Origin: Rothia koreensis
Lineage (GTDB): Bacteria > Actinomycetota > Actinomycetes > Actinomycetales > Micrococcaceae
DNA length: 64,000 nt
Reading direction: 5' to 3'
Assembly (NCBI RefSeq): GCF_004136575.1
Contig: NZ_NOIQ01000001.1
Span: 310,001 to 374,000, forward strand
Part shown: positions 9,072 through 17,293 of the stretch, piece after piece
Layout of the letters: every line of letters begins with the position of its first letter
How positions within the stretch are numbered: the first letter of the stretch is position 1
Program-made: the position numbers and the translations under genes
The notes under the pieces: model-generated
Databases searched by the model: none
Told to the model about the DNA's origin: nothing
Seen by the model: only the letters and a program-made list of their open reading frames with translations

Positions 9072-9650
9072 ATGTCACGACTTCCTTCACGCGAGCGGCT
9101 TGCCGCAGACCGAGGACAACCAGAGGTGGAGATCAGGCGTTCCGCGAAGCGGCGCAAGACGATCTCGGCACGGTGGGAAGGGGACATGGTCGTTCTGCTC
9201 GCCCCGGCAGGGATGACGACGTCCGTGGCCCGTGATTATCTTCGCCGGTTGCTCCCGAAGCTGCTGGCCGAACGCTCCGCACGTCGCGAAGACCCCAGAC
9301 GCACGGACGCGTACCTGGAGGAGAGGGCCGCGCACGTGGCCCGGTCCTACTTGGACGACAGGGTCAAACCCGTCTCCATCGGGTGGGTCACGAATCAGAA
9401 CACTCGTTGGGGATCGACCACTCCGGCCACCGGAAAGGTCAGGATCTCGCACCACCTCTGGTCGGCACCGGAATACGTGGTCGACTACGTGATCCATCAC
9501 GAGCTCTGCCACCTGGTCGAGGCATCGCACAATGCACGCTTCAGAAAACTCGAAGCCCTCTTCCCGCACGCGGGTCAGGCCAAGGCCTTCCTCGAGGGGA
9601 TGGTGTTCGAGAGGAACCGGCTCGAGGACACGAACGCCGACCCCGCCTGA
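9072..9650 (+). CDS. YgjP/SprT-like zinc metalloprotease (DUF45, M48-type)
   Basis: 192 aa protein with zincin motif HHELCHLVEASHNARF (about residues 143-158): HExxH plus a third His further on, the arrangement of the YgjP/WLM (DUF45) family. WGSTTPATGKVRISHHLWS precedes it and is the conserved family strand. ATG 9072 was chosen; ATG 9045 is in frame nine codons upstream. No signal peptide or membrane segment, so cytosolic. Divergent from the unknown gene at 8948. Neighbours here (a DUF2342 zincin, a PDZ-Lon protease and UPF0182) recur together in actinobacteria. Substrate unknown. A hairpin overlaps its stop codon. Confidence 0.87.
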   Translation: MSRLPSRERLAADRGQPEVEIRRSAKRRKTISARWEGDMVVLLAPAGMTTSVARDYLRRLLPKLLAERSARREDPRRTDAYLEERAAHVARSYLDDRVKPVSIGWVTNQNTRWGSTTPATGKVRISHHLWSAPEYVVDYVIHHELCHLVEASHNARFRKLEALFPHAGQAKAFLEGMVFERNRLEDTNADPA

Positions 9651-9664
9651 GCGGGGCCGGCGTT
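9633..9664. terminator. Bidirectional hairpin terminator
   Basis: The arms AACGCCG-A-CCCCGC and GCGGGG-C-CGGCGTT pair over 13 bp with one A/C mismatch and a CTGA loop that includes the metalloprotease stop codon. It sits between two convergent genes and can serve both strands; there is no long T-run. Confidence 0.6.
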
Positions 9665-9704
9665 GCGGGGAAAGGTCGCGACGCCGCGCGGCCCTTCCTT
9701 CTGT

Positions 9705-11123
9705 CTAGTCGTTTCGCGGCTGATCGTCCGAGCCGTCGCCATCCTGCGGGCCGGAATCGTTGCCGTCCTCGGGCTCGCCCGGCTGGTCGTCGTAGCCGCC
9801 CGAGAGCAACTTCTCCAAGGCGGCGTCCATCTCTTCGTCGCTGGCGTGCAAAAGGTCCCTGGCCGAACCGAAGTTCTCCGGGTGATCCAGATCCTCATCG
9901 GTGGGCAGGTTCTCCGGCGCTTCCCACAAGGCATCGCGTTTCTCGACGCCGTGTTCTTCCTCGTAGCCCTTCCAGAACTGGGAAGCCTCGCGCAGACGCC
10001 GAGGGCGCAGCTCAAGACCGATCAGAGACCCGAAGGCCTTCTCCGCAGGGCCCCCGCCGGCACGGCGACGCCGCAGCGTCTCGGTCAAGGCGGCGGAGCT
10101 CGGGAGGTTCTTGGTCGCCTCGGTGCTGACGTGATCGACCCATCCCTCGACCAGGGCCAACAGGGTCTCCAAGCGGCGAAGCGTGACCTCCTGGTCATCC
10201 GTCAGCGTCGGTTTGAAAATGTCCCCCGACAACGCATCCTGCAGAGACTCCGGGTTCATGGGATCCATGTCCCGGGTTGCCTCCTCGATGCGGTCCATGT
10301 CGACGTGGATTCCGCGGGAGTACCGCGTGATGAGGTCCAGAATGTTCTCCCGCAACCACGGATTGGCGTGGAACAGCCGGATGTGGGCGGCTTCGCGCAC
10401 GGCCAGGAAGAGCATGACTTCCTGAGCCGGGAGGTCGAGTCCGTCGCCGAAGTCCGCGATGTTGGACGGGAGCAACGCCGATCGCCCGGGAGACAGGGGA
10501 AGGCCTATATCGGTCGAGGACACGACTTCTTTCGACAATTCCCCAACGGCCTGCCCGAGTTGCATGGCGAACATCATGCCGCTCATCCCACCAATCACGG
10601 ACGCGCCTTGGCCAAGCATGGATTTCATCTCGTCAGGCATCTGCTGCGTCAGCGCCTCGCTCATGGCTTCGGTGACCGAATTCGCCACGGGCTCGGAAAT
10701 TTCGCGGAACGTGTCGAAGCAGTTCTCGATCCATTCGCTGCGCGACCACGCTTCGTCGGCCAGAGCCGCACGGTCGAAATCGATGACGGGATCCAGCCAG
10801 AGCTGCGCGAGTTGGGCGGCGTCCTTCACGGCGGACTTCTGGGTGCTGGTCACCGAGGGGTCCTTCTCGGCCGAGGCGAGACGGCGTGCGTGCTCGCGGG
10901 CCTGCCCCCAATTCGCCGAGCCGTCGGAGTTCATCCCCGACATCATGGACTGGATCTGCGCGAACATCCCGGACATCATCGCGGGGTCCACCGGCATGGC
11001 CATTCCCTGGAGATCCTCCGGGTTGATGCCTTGACCAGAGGAGAGCTTCCGGAACAACTCCTCGAAGGGGTTGTCCTCGTTGTCGTCGTTGTTGCCGTTG
11101 TTGTACGGATTGTTCGTACTCAT
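9705..11123 (-). CDS. DUF2342 zincin-like hydrolase (F420-biosynthesis-associated family)
   Basis: 472 aa. The core resembles the actinobacterial DUF2342 family, with VREAAHIRLFHANPWLRE (about residue 245), whose His-containing helix resembles a zincin helix, and LALVEGWVDHVS about 75 residues later, which carries the expected third ligand region. The N-terminus is Asn/Asp-rich (NNPYNNGNNDDNEDNPFEE) and the C-terminus Gly/Asp-rich; both look disordered. Start: ATG 11123 with GAGG just upstream was preferred over an in-frame upstream start at 11165. The family is often labelled 'coenzyme F420 biosynthesis associated' from genome correlation; no F420 gene is seen here. Convergent with the YgjP-like protease, divergent from the PDZ-Lon protease. 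Biochemical role unknown. Confidence 0.85.
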   Translation of the reverse strand: MSTNNPYNNGNNDDNEDNPFEELFRKLSSGQGINPEDLQGMAMPVDPAMMSGMFAQIQSMMSGMNSDGSANWGQAREHARRLASAEKDPSVTSTQKSAVKDAAQLAQLWLDPVIDFDRAALADEAWSRSEWIENCFDTFREISEPVANSVTEAMSEALTQQMPDEMKSMLGQGASVIGGMSGMMFAMQLGQAVGELSKEVVSSTDIGLPLSPGRSALLPSNIADFGDGLDLPAQEVMLFLAVREAAHIRLFHANPWLRENILDLITRYSRGIHVDMDRIEEATRDMDPMNPESLQDALSGDIFKPTLTDDQEVTLRRLETLLALVEGWVDHVSTEATKNLPSSAALTETLRRRRAGGGPAEKAFGSLIGLELRPRRLREASQFWKGYEEEHGVEKRDALWEAPENLPTDEDLDHPENFGSARDLLHASDEEMDAALEKLLSGGYDDQPGEPEDGNDSGPQDGDGSDDQPRND

Positions 11124-11354
11124 GACACCTCGTGGTCGTCGGTTGCCGTGAGGCCGTAAGCCCACGGCGTGTCTTCTCGGTCCCCATTAAACGGCACCGA
11201 CCTCGAACGCGTCAGTCCTGGGCCCCGATTTTCAGCTCATGGCACAGCGACTCCGTGATTTGGGGCAACTGTTCTGGCGATACCGGGCCGAGCATACAGG
11301 TCGGTGCGTTAACATGGCGAGGCCGTTAGTCCTACCGATGCGAGAGAGCCCCGG

Positions 11355-12440
11355 ATGTCCCACCCGAAGACCAGATCCCTGCGATCCAGGAAGATCCGCC
11401 GTCCGCAACTCGGAACGGTCGCAGGCGTGGCGACTCTGGGGCTGGTTGCGGCAGGCGCCCTGATTCCGCCGGACTTCGTGACCGAGGGCGCAGGACCGAC
11501 GTTCAACACCATCGGCGAATACAAGGGCAAGCAGTTGCTGTCCATCTCGGGGCACCCCACGTACCCGACCGACGGCAATCTCGACATGACGACGGTCTAT
11601 GTTGCCGGCGGCCCGAACGGCGCCACCAGCGCCCTCAACGTGCTCAGTGCCTGGTTCAACAAGGATGCGACGGCCCTTCCCGCGGCCGCACTCTATGAGC
11701 CGACCATGACCCAGCAACAGGTCAGTTCCCAGAACACGGCCGACATGACGAATTCGCAGAACTCGGCGCAGGCCGCCGCGGCCAAATATCTCGATCTGGA
11801 CTATTCGACGACGCTCACGGTTCAGGGCTCCACCCCGGACGGCGCCGCGAAACTCTCCAAGGGTGACGTGCTGAAATCCGTCAACGGGGAGCAGCTGAAG
11901 TCGTACGATCAGCTCAAGCAGGCGCTCGCCGACGGCAAGGGAGCCCCCGTGGACCTCGGCTATTCGCACGGCAAGGACGGTGAGGAGGAGACAGTCACGG
12001 TGACCCCGAAGAAGGACGACTCCTCGGGGGAGTACCGACTGGGACTGTATCTGAAGTCCGACTACGACTTTCCCTTCCACGTGGACTACGGCCTGGACTC
12101 CGTGGGCGGTCCGAGCGCCGGCATGATGTTCACGTTGGGGATCATCGACGAAATGACGGACGGAAAGATGACCGGTGGGAAACACTTTGCCGGTACGGGC
12201 ACGATTGATGCCCAGGGGAAAGTGGGACCGATCGGAGGGATTCGGCAGAAGATGATCGGCGCGAAGAACGACGGCGCCAGCATTTTCCTGGCGCCTTCGG
12301 AGAATTGCGACGAAGTCAAGGGCCACATTCCTGACGGGCTCTCCGTCGTCAGCGTCTCGTCCATCGACGACGCCGCCCAGGCCGTCGAGAAGGTGGGGCA
12401 GGGTGAGGACCCGTCGTCCTTGCCCCAGTGCACCGGCTGA
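11355..12440 (+). CDS. Membrane-anchored PDZ / Lon-type S16 protease (YlbL family)
   Basis: 361 aa. One N-terminal hydrophobic segment (about residues 20-40, LGTVAGVATLGLVAAGALI) acts as signal anchor. A PDZ domain follows at about 160-225 (SKGDVLKSVNGEQLKSYDQL), then a Lon-like proteolytic domain: catalytic Ser in VGGPSAGMMF (about residue 256) and Lys in IRQKMIGA (about residue 300), the S16 Ser-Lys dyad. No AAA+ module, so not a full Lon. The active site is predicted extracytoplasmic. ATG 11355. Syntenic with Rv3194c-type proteins and precedes UPF0182 as in other actinobacteria. In Bacillus, YlbL belongs to DNA-damage checkpoint recovery; whether this holds here is unknown. Confidence 0.9.
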   Translation: MSHPKTRSLRSRKIRRPQLGTVAGVATLGLVAAGALIPPDFVTEGAGPTFNTIGEYKGKQLLSISGHPTYPTDGNLDMTTVYVAGGPNGATSALNVLSAWFNKDATALPAAALYEPTMTQQQVSSQNTADMTNSQNSAQAAAAKYLDLDYSTTLTVQGSTPDGAAKLSKGDVLKSVNGEQLKSYDQLKQALADGKGAPVDLGYSHGKDGEEETVTVTPKKDDSSGEYRLGLYLKSDYDFPFHVDYGLDSVGGPSAGMMFTLGIIDEMTDGKMTGGKHFAGTGTIDAQGKVGPIGGIRQKMIGAKNDGASIFLAPSENCDEVKGHIPDGLSVVSVSSIDDAAQAVEKVGQGEDPSSLPQCTG

Positions 12441-12546
12441 ATCACGACGACGTCGGCCCGCACCGTTCCATGACGGAATTCCCCAGGTCACAAGTGGAGT
12501 TGCGCACACAAAAAAGGCAAAATGTTAATTCACGGTTTTCCGATCG

Positions 12547-12578
12547 GTGAGATCGGGTCGACCGTGTTGTGAGATCGG
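12547..12578 (+). promoter_or_regulatory. 10-bp direct repeat in the UPF0182 upstream region
   Basis: GTGAGATCGG occurs at 12547-12556 and again at 12569-12578, 22 bp start to start (two helical turns), 47 bp before the UPF0182 start. The spacing would place two protein monomers on one DNA face. It could be an operator, but no known factor is matched. Confidence 0.25.
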
Positions 12579-12624
12579 CATTCGCCCTTTCGCTCATCCA
12601 CCGCACCGCTAGTTGAGGATTCCC

Positions 12625-15600
12625 GTGACGACAGGATCATCGGCCCCACGTACACCTCGCAACAAGTCCGGCGCCTCGGGCCGGAAGAAGCGCCCGCTTC
12701 TGACGACGTTCATCATCGTCGTGGCCCTGGTCATCGCGTTCGTCTACATGTCGCAGGTCTACACGGAAGTCCTGTGGTACAGGCAACTCGGGTACATCGG
12801 GGTGTTTGTCCGGGAGAACATCATCAAGATCGCCGTCTTCGCGGTCGGCGCCGTCGTCATGGGCCTTGCCCTGTGGCTGAGCCTGAGATTCGCCTGGACC
12901 CGGCGCCCGTCCGAGAGGTTGCAAGCGCAGCCGAAGCAGGGTGACGAGGGATCCGAGGCAGGTTCCGAGAGGGAGGACCTGCAATCCGTGTTCAACCAGA
13001 ACATGGAAAGGTACCAGCAGGCCCTCGAGCCGATGCGACGGATCCTGATGGTCGCGATCCCCGTGGTCCTGGGGCTGTTCGGCGGGCTCACGATGCTGGC
13101 CCAGTGGGATACCGTCGCGCTGTTCTTCATGCAGGAGCCCTTCGGGGAGAAGGACCCGCAGTTCGGCTTCGACATGTCCTTCTTCATGTTCACCTTGCCG
13201 TTCCTCCGCATGGTTGCCGGTTACCTCATTACGGTGCTGGTGCTGTCGGCCGTGGGCTCGCTGGTGACCCACTACCTGTACGGCGGAATCGTGGTGCACG
13301 AGAAAGGCATTGCCACCACCAGGGCCCTCAAGGTCCAGATGGGAATCATCGCGGCGGTTCTTCTTCTCGTGCTGGCCGCCAACTTCTGGTTGGCGAGGTA
13401 TTCGACGTTGCTGTCCAACAAGGGATCCTGGACCGGTGCCTTGTTCACGGACGTCAACGCCGTGATGCCGACGAATGCCATCTTGGCCATCGCGGCCCTG
13501 ATCGTGGCACTTCTCTTCGCTTACTCGGCCTTCGCCGGCCGGTGGCGGTTGCCCCTGATCGGAACGGCCATGCTCTTGGTCGTTTCGTTGGTTGCGGGTG
13601 GTCTCTATCCGTGGGTCGTCCAGCGTTTCCAGGTGACTCCGACCGAACAGTCGATGGAGAACGAGTACATCCAGCGGAACATCGATATGACGCGCAGCGC
13701 GTACGGGCTGAGCGACCTGAAGACGCAGGACTATGATGCGACCGTGGACACGGGCAAGGGCGCCCTGGACGGCGACACCCCGACCGTGTCCAATATTCGT
13801 CTGCTGGACCCGAATGTCGTGTCCAACTCGTTCGCTCAGTTGCAGCAGTTCAGGCCCTACTACCAGTTCGGCAAGAGCCTCGCGGTCGACCGCTACAACG
13901 TGGACGGCCAGAACGAGGACACGGTGATTTCCGCCCGTGAGCTCAACCCGGACCAGAACCAGGGTTGGTACAACCAGCACGTGGTCTACACGCACGGGTA
14001 CGGCGTCGTGGCCGCCTACGGCAACCAAGTCGAGGCGGACGGAAAGCCGAAGTTCATGCAGGAAGGCATCGCAGCCAAGGGTGTCATCTCGGACGACTAC
14101 GAACCGCGTATCTACTTCGGACAGTCCTCGCCCGACTACTCGATCGTGGGCGGCTCTGACGAGGACCCCAAGCTCGAGCTGGACCGGCCTCAGTCGGCCG
14201 ATGACGAAGGCTCCGGCGATGCCAAGTACACGTACTCGGGCGACGGTGGGCCGAAGCTGGGGAACTGGTTCAACCGCCTGGCATATGCCATCAAGTACCA
14301 GTCCTCGGATCTGTTGCTCTCCGATGCGGTTCGGCCCGACTCGCAGATTCTCTACAACCGCGATCCCGGCGATCGCGTCAAGAAGGTTGCTCCCTATTTG
14401 ACCGTGGACGGAAACCCCTACCCGGCGATCGTGGACAACAAGGTGGTCTGGATGGTGGACGCCTACACGACGTCGAAGGGGTACCCGTACTCGACGCCGA
14501 CCTCCCTGGGCGACGCGACACAGGATTCCCAGACCGAGGCGGGTGGCAGCAAGGCTCTGCCCAATGACAAGGTCAACTACATCCGCAACTCGGTCAAGGC
14601 GACGGTCAACGCGTACGACGGTTCGGTGGACCTGTACGCCTGGGACGATCAGGATCCCGTGCTGAAGTCCTGGCAGAAGGTCTTCCCGACGACCGTCAAG
14701 TCCTACAAGGACATGAGCGCGGATCTGATCGATCACGTCAGGTATCCCGAGGACCTGTTCAAGGTCCAGCGTGAGCTGCTGAACAAGTACCACGTGGACG
14801 ACGCGAACAGCTTCTACGCGAACGACGACGTGTGGCAGACCCCGAAGGACCCGACCCAGGATGAGGCCCAGGACCTGCCGCCGTACTACATGTCCTTGCA
14901 GATGCCGGGAGACCAGAGGACCAGGTTCTCGTTGACGAGCTCCTTCATCCCGCAGCAGTCGGATTCCAACACGCGCAACGTCATGTACGGGTTCGTCTCG
15001 GCCAATGGTGACGCCGGTACCGGGAAGGACGGGGAAAAGGACCCCAACTATGGCAAGATCGACCTTCTGGAGCTGCCGAGGAACTCGGTGGTCCCCGGGC
15101 CTGGCCAGGCGCAGAACCTCTTCGACTCGGACACGGATGTCTCGACGGAGCTCAACCTGCTCCGCCAGGGCGCCTCGCGTGTGGTCAACGGAAACCTCCT
15201 GACGCTGCCCGTCGGTGGAGGAATCCTGTACGTCCAGCCGGTGTACGTCCAGTCCAGCGGAGATGCGTCCTACCCGACTCTCCGCCGCGTCCTGGTCGGT
15301 TTCGGTGAGAAGGTTGGTTTCGCTCCGACCCTGGATGAAGCGCTCAACAAGTTGTTCGGCGGCGAGTCCGGCGCCCAGACGGCGCAGGACGCCGGTGTGG
15401 ACAGTACCGAGGCCGACGCCGGAGAAGGCGGTTCCGAGGGAGGCAGCTCGAGCGGCGGAGAGTCCCCGGATCTGAAGAAGTCTCTGGACGAGGCCAACAA
15501 GGCCATGCAGGATTCTTCGGAGGCCATGAAGAACGGCGACTGGGCCGCCTACGGGAAGGCCCAGGACCGTCTGAACAAGGCGCTCGACGACGCGCTCAAG

Positions 15601-15633
15601 GCCGATGGAGCCCAAGGGGAGAACAGCAAATAG
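12625..15633 (+). CDS. UPF0182 family large membrane protein
   Basis: 1002 aa. The N-terminal third has about seven hydrophobic segments, beginning PLLTTFIIVVALVIAFVYM (residues ~24-42) and including an AVLLLVLAANFWLARY helix; the C-terminal two thirds form a large domain, probably extracytoplasmic, with family blocks such as LLDPNVVSNSFAQLQQFRPYY and VTPTEQSMENEYIQRNI. The last ~90 residues are Ser/Gly/Glu-rich then helical. Start GTG 12625 was preferred over TTG 12613 because GAGGA lies 5 nt before it. Follows the PDZ-Lon gene after a 184-bp gap holding a 10-bp direct repeat. A hairpin follows the stop. Function of UPF0182 is unknown; length is typical. Confidence 0.92.
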   Translation: MTTGSSAPRTPRNKSGASGRKKRPLLTTFIIVVALVIAFVYMSQVYTEVLWYRQLGYIGVFVRENIIKIAVFAVGAVVMGLALWLSLRFAWTRRPSERLQAQPKQGDEGSEAGSEREDLQSVFNQNMERYQQALEPMRRILMVAIPVVLGLFGGLTMLAQWDTVALFFMQEPFGEKDPQFGFDMSFFMFTLPFLRMVAGYLITVLVLSAVGSLVTHYLYGGIVVHEKGIATTRALKVQMGIIAAVLLLVLAANFWLARYSTLLSNKGSWTGALFTDVNAVMPTNAILAIAALIVALLFAYSAFAGRWRLPLIGTAMLLVVSLVAGGLYPWVVQRFQVTPTEQSMENEYIQRNIDMTRSAYGLSDLKTQDYDATVDTGKGALDGDTPTVSNIRLLDPNVVSNSFAQLQQFRPYYQFGKSLAVDRYNVDGQNEDTVISARELNPDQNQGWYNQHVVYTHGYGVVAAYGNQVEADGKPKFMQEGIAAKGVISDDYEPRIYFGQSSPDYSIVGGSDEDPKLELDRPQSADDEGSGDAKYTYSGDGGPKLGNWFNRLAYAIKYQSSDLLLSDAVRPDSQILYNRDPGDRVKKVAPYLTVDGNPYPAIVDNKVVWMVDAYTTSKGYPYSTPTSLGDATQDSQTEAGGSKALPNDKVNYIRNSVKATVNAYDGSVDLYAWDDQDPVLKSWQKVFPTTVKSYKDMSADLIDHVRYPEDLFKVQRELLNKYHVDDANSFYANDDVWQTPKDPTQDEAQDLPPYYMSLQMPGDQRTRFSLTSSFIPQQSDSNTRNVMYGFVSANGDAGTGKDGEKDPNYGKIDLLELPRNSVVPGPGQAQNLFDSDTDVSTELNLLRQGASRVVNGNLLTLPVGGGILYVQPVYVQSSGDASYPTLRRVLVGFGEKVGFAPTLDEALNKLFGGESGAQTAQDAGVDSTEADAGEGGSEGGSSSGGESPDLKKSLDEANKAMQDSSEAMKNGDWAAYGKAQDRLNKALDDALKADGAQGENSK

Positions 15634-15640
15634 CCGTTGG

Positions 15641-15678
15641 GTGAACCCCGAGCCTCTTGGAGGAGGCCCGGGGTTCAC
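15641..15678 (+). terminator. Hairpin terminator after UPF0182 gene
   Basis: The arms GTGAACCCCGAGCCTC and GAGGCCCGGGGTTCAC form a 16-bp stem with one mismatch around a TTGGAG loop, starting 7 bp after the stop codon. No T-run, as is common for actinobacterial terminators. Confidence 0.6.
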
Positions 15679-15720
15679 GGCCCCCGAAGGGTGAGCTCAC
15701 GCACAATAGGCCCCTGTGGT

Positions 15721-15749
15721 TTGCGGCGGTGGCGGGGCGCGCGTATAGT
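15721..15749 (+). promoter_or_regulatory. Sigma-A-type promoter of the initiator tRNA gene
   Basis: TTGCGG at 15721-15726, 17-bp spacer, TATAGT at 15744-15749. The predicted start of transcription is a few bases before the tRNA at 15762. A strong -10 fits a stable RNA gene. Confidence 0.55.
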
Positions 15750-15761
15750 AGAACAGGTCGC

Positions 15762-15835
15762 CGCGGGGTGGAGCAGTTCGGTAGCTCGCCGGGCTCATAA
15801 CCCGGAGGTCGCAAGTTCAAATCTTGCCCCCGCAA
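15762..15835 (+). tRNA. Initiator tRNA-fMet (CAT anticodon)
   Basis: A 74-nt cloverleaf. The acceptor stem CGCGGGG faces CCCCGCA with C1 opposite A72, the unpaired first position of bacterial initiator tRNAs. The anticodon stem-loop CCGGG-CTCATAA-CCCGG ends in three G:C pairs, the second initiator hallmark. T arm GCAAG-TTCAAAT-CTTGC. The 3' CCA is not encoded (CGA follows), so it must be added by nucleotidyltransferase. A terminator begins eight bases downstream. Confidence 0.96.
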
Positions 15836-15842
15836 CGAAATG

Positions 15843-15878
15843 AAGGCCACGTCAGCTTCCGCTGACGTGGCCTTCTTG
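15843..15878 (+). terminator. Intrinsic terminator of the tRNA-fMet gene
   Basis: Perfect 14-bp stem AAGGCCACGTCAGC / GCTGACGTGGCCTT with a TTCC loop, followed by TTCTTGCTTT. The stretch from here to 16052 (about 175 bp) holds nothing I can identify. Confidence 0.85.
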
Positions 15879-16052
15879 CTTTAACTCCGTGGTTGATCCA
15901 GCGGGCTTGGGGGAATAACCGGGACCGCTCGGCCGAGCAGAACACCTGCGCCGACGGAATGGACGCTGTCGGCGCTCGGGCGCTGCCTGACAGGCTCTCT
16001 GAGCGTGCAATGACCCCAGGCGGGACGCGACGGGCTCCGTCGGGCCGGGGAA

Positions 16053-16361
16053 CTAGTCCTCGACGTGGCGGCTGTGGTTGAGGGCGTCGAGGAAGACGTG
16101 TGCCACGTGCTCGTCCGCCAGGCTGTAATAGATCGAGCGTCCGGATCGGCGCCCCTTGACCAGGTGGGCCTCGCGGAGGCTCCGGAGATGCTGGGACATC
16201 AGGGGCTGGGAGATGTCCAAGAGGTCCACGAGTTCGCCGACGGTCTTCTCACCTTCGCTCAGGAGGTGAATCGTGGCCGCCCTGGCGGGGGAGGACAGTG
16301 CGGAGAACAACCCGCAGACAGGTTGGTAGGCGTCCAGCTCTACGGCGGCGTCGGTATTCAC
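16053..16361 (-). CDS. ArsR/SmtB-family metal-responsive repressor with CzrA-type zinc site
   Basis: 102 aa winged-helix protein. The recognition helix region reads ISQPLMSQHLRSLREAHLV. The C-terminal helix carries Asp83, His85, His96 and His99 (ADEHVAHVFLDALNHSRH), with offsets 0, +2, +13, +16. This is the alpha-5 zinc site of CzrA/SmtB, so zinc or cobalt sensing at a dimer-interface site is a strong inference. One further Cys (Cys16) is not in a CxC arsenic motif. Start: GTG 16361 with AGGAGG 6 nt upstream; an upstream in-frame start at 16433 would extend into non-coding-like sequence. No metal exporter is adjacent, so the regulated gene is unknown. Lies downstream of pspA on the same strand. 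Confidence 0.88.
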   Translation of the reverse strand: MNTDAAVELDAYQPVCGLFSALSSPARAATIHLLSEGEKTVGELVDLLDISQPLMSQHLRSLREAHLVKGRRSGRSIYYSLADEHVAHVFLDALNHSRHVED

Positions 16362-16402
16362 GGTGTTCCTCCTGCACGGGCATGGGGCGAGTGGCTGGCA
16401 CG

Positions 16403-16429
16403 GCGTCGGGAGCGCTCGGCTCCCGACGC
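16403..16429 (-). terminator. Hairpin downstream of pspA
   Basis: GCGTCGGGAG and CTCCCGACGC form a 10-bp perfect stem around CGCTCGG, 33 bp beyond the pspA stop and upstream of the arsR ribosome site. It probably separates the two transcripts. Confidence 0.5.
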
Positions 16430-16461
16430 ACACGGTCCAGAATAAGCGGGCGGTGGCTGGG

Positions 16462-17178
16462 TCAGTTGCCCTTGTTCTTCAGCGCCGCGAGCCGCGCCTC
16501 GACCTCGGACTGCTGCGACAAGTCGTCCAAGGATTCGAACTGGGCATCCAAGGAGGAAGAGGCCAGTTCCTCCTGGCCACGCACTCGAGCTTCCTCGCGG
16601 CGAACCTTGTCCTCGAAACGGCTGACTTCACTCGTGGAGTCCATCATGTCGAAGGCGCGCAGGGAATCGTTGACCTGGCTCTGGGCTTGTGCCGACTTCT
16701 GACGCGCGTTGAGCTCGTCCCGCTTTCTCGACAGTTCGTCGAGCTTGGATCGCATCTTGTTCAGACCGTCCTTGAGCTTTTCGACCGTCTCCGTTTGAGC
16801 GGCGATGTGCGGTTCGGCGTCCTTCGCTTCCTTCTCGGAAGTCATCTGGCGTTGCAGCGCAACCTTGGCCAGATTGTCGAATTTGTCCGCACCCGCCGTA
16901 TCGCCGTCGGCACGGTAGCGGTCGGCGGTCGAGGACGCGGCCGCGGCCTTCTGGCCCCACTCCTCGGCTTCCTTGACGTCTTCGGCGTGGTCCTCTTCCA
17001 GCATGCGCAGGTTGCCGATGGTCTGGGCGACCGCCTGTTCGGCCTCGACGATGTTGTTCTTGTAGTCGCGCACCATCTGGTCGAGCATCTTCTGAGGATC
17101 CTCGGCAGAGTCGATCAGCGCATTGATGTTGGCCTTCGCCAGTTGGGCCACGCGACCGAAGATTGATTGCTTGGTCAT
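16462..17178 (-). CDS. pspA: PspA/IM30 phage-shock protein A
   Basis: 238 aa, almost entirely heptad-patterned alpha helix rich in Ala, Glu, Lys and Gln, with no membrane segment, as in PspA/Vipp1. The N-terminal amphipathic helix SIFGRVAQLAKANINALID and the following EDPQKMLDQMVRDYKNNI are family signatures. PspA binds stressed membranes and oligomerises at lesions. ATG 17178 with AGAGGAAA upstream. The next gene upstream on the same strand encodes a membrane protein with a coiled coil of the type that accompanies PspA in actinobacteria (115-bp gap); HtrA is divergent from that gene. Together they look like an envelope-stress block. Confidence 0.95.
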   Translation of the reverse strand: MTKQSIFGRVAQLAKANINALIDSAEDPQKMLDQMVRDYKNNIVEAEQAVAQTIGNLRMLEEDHAEDVKEAEEWGQKAAAASSTADRYRADGDTAGADKFDNLAKVALQRQMTSEKEAKDAEPHIAAQTETVEKLKDGLNKMRSKLDELSRKRDELNARQKSAQAQSQVNDSLRAFDMMDSTSEVSRFEDKVRREEARVRGQEELASSSLDAQFESLDDLSQQSEVEARLAALKNKGN

Positions 17179-17293
17179 TGCTTTCCTCTTTTCTGGGTGT
17201 GGAGGCGAAAGGACGCCTCGCGTTCCGTGGGTCGTTGGTCTGGTACTGGGACAGTGGTGAGGCTGCGGACTGGACGGTTTCGAGGAAGGGGTA

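Noticed and set aside
12475-12501. GGAAT...GTT upstream of the UPF0182 gene as a third SigR promoter
   Set aside because: The spacer is 19 bp, not 18, and the site is over 120 bp from the start; kept out as too weak beside the two exact matches.
12637-15678. 1013-codon minus-strand open frame opposite UPF0182
   Set aside because: It is the in-register antisense of a GC-rich gene; the sense strand encodes clear membrane helices and family motifs, and the antisense product is an improbable Arg/Gln/Val-rich sequence.
15956-15981. GGAAT box near 15956
   Set aside because: No GTT at the required distance and no gene downstream on that strand.
15893-16081. 62-codon plus-strand frame after the tRNA
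   Set aside because: No ribosome site, composition not gene-like, and it runs into the antisense of arsR.
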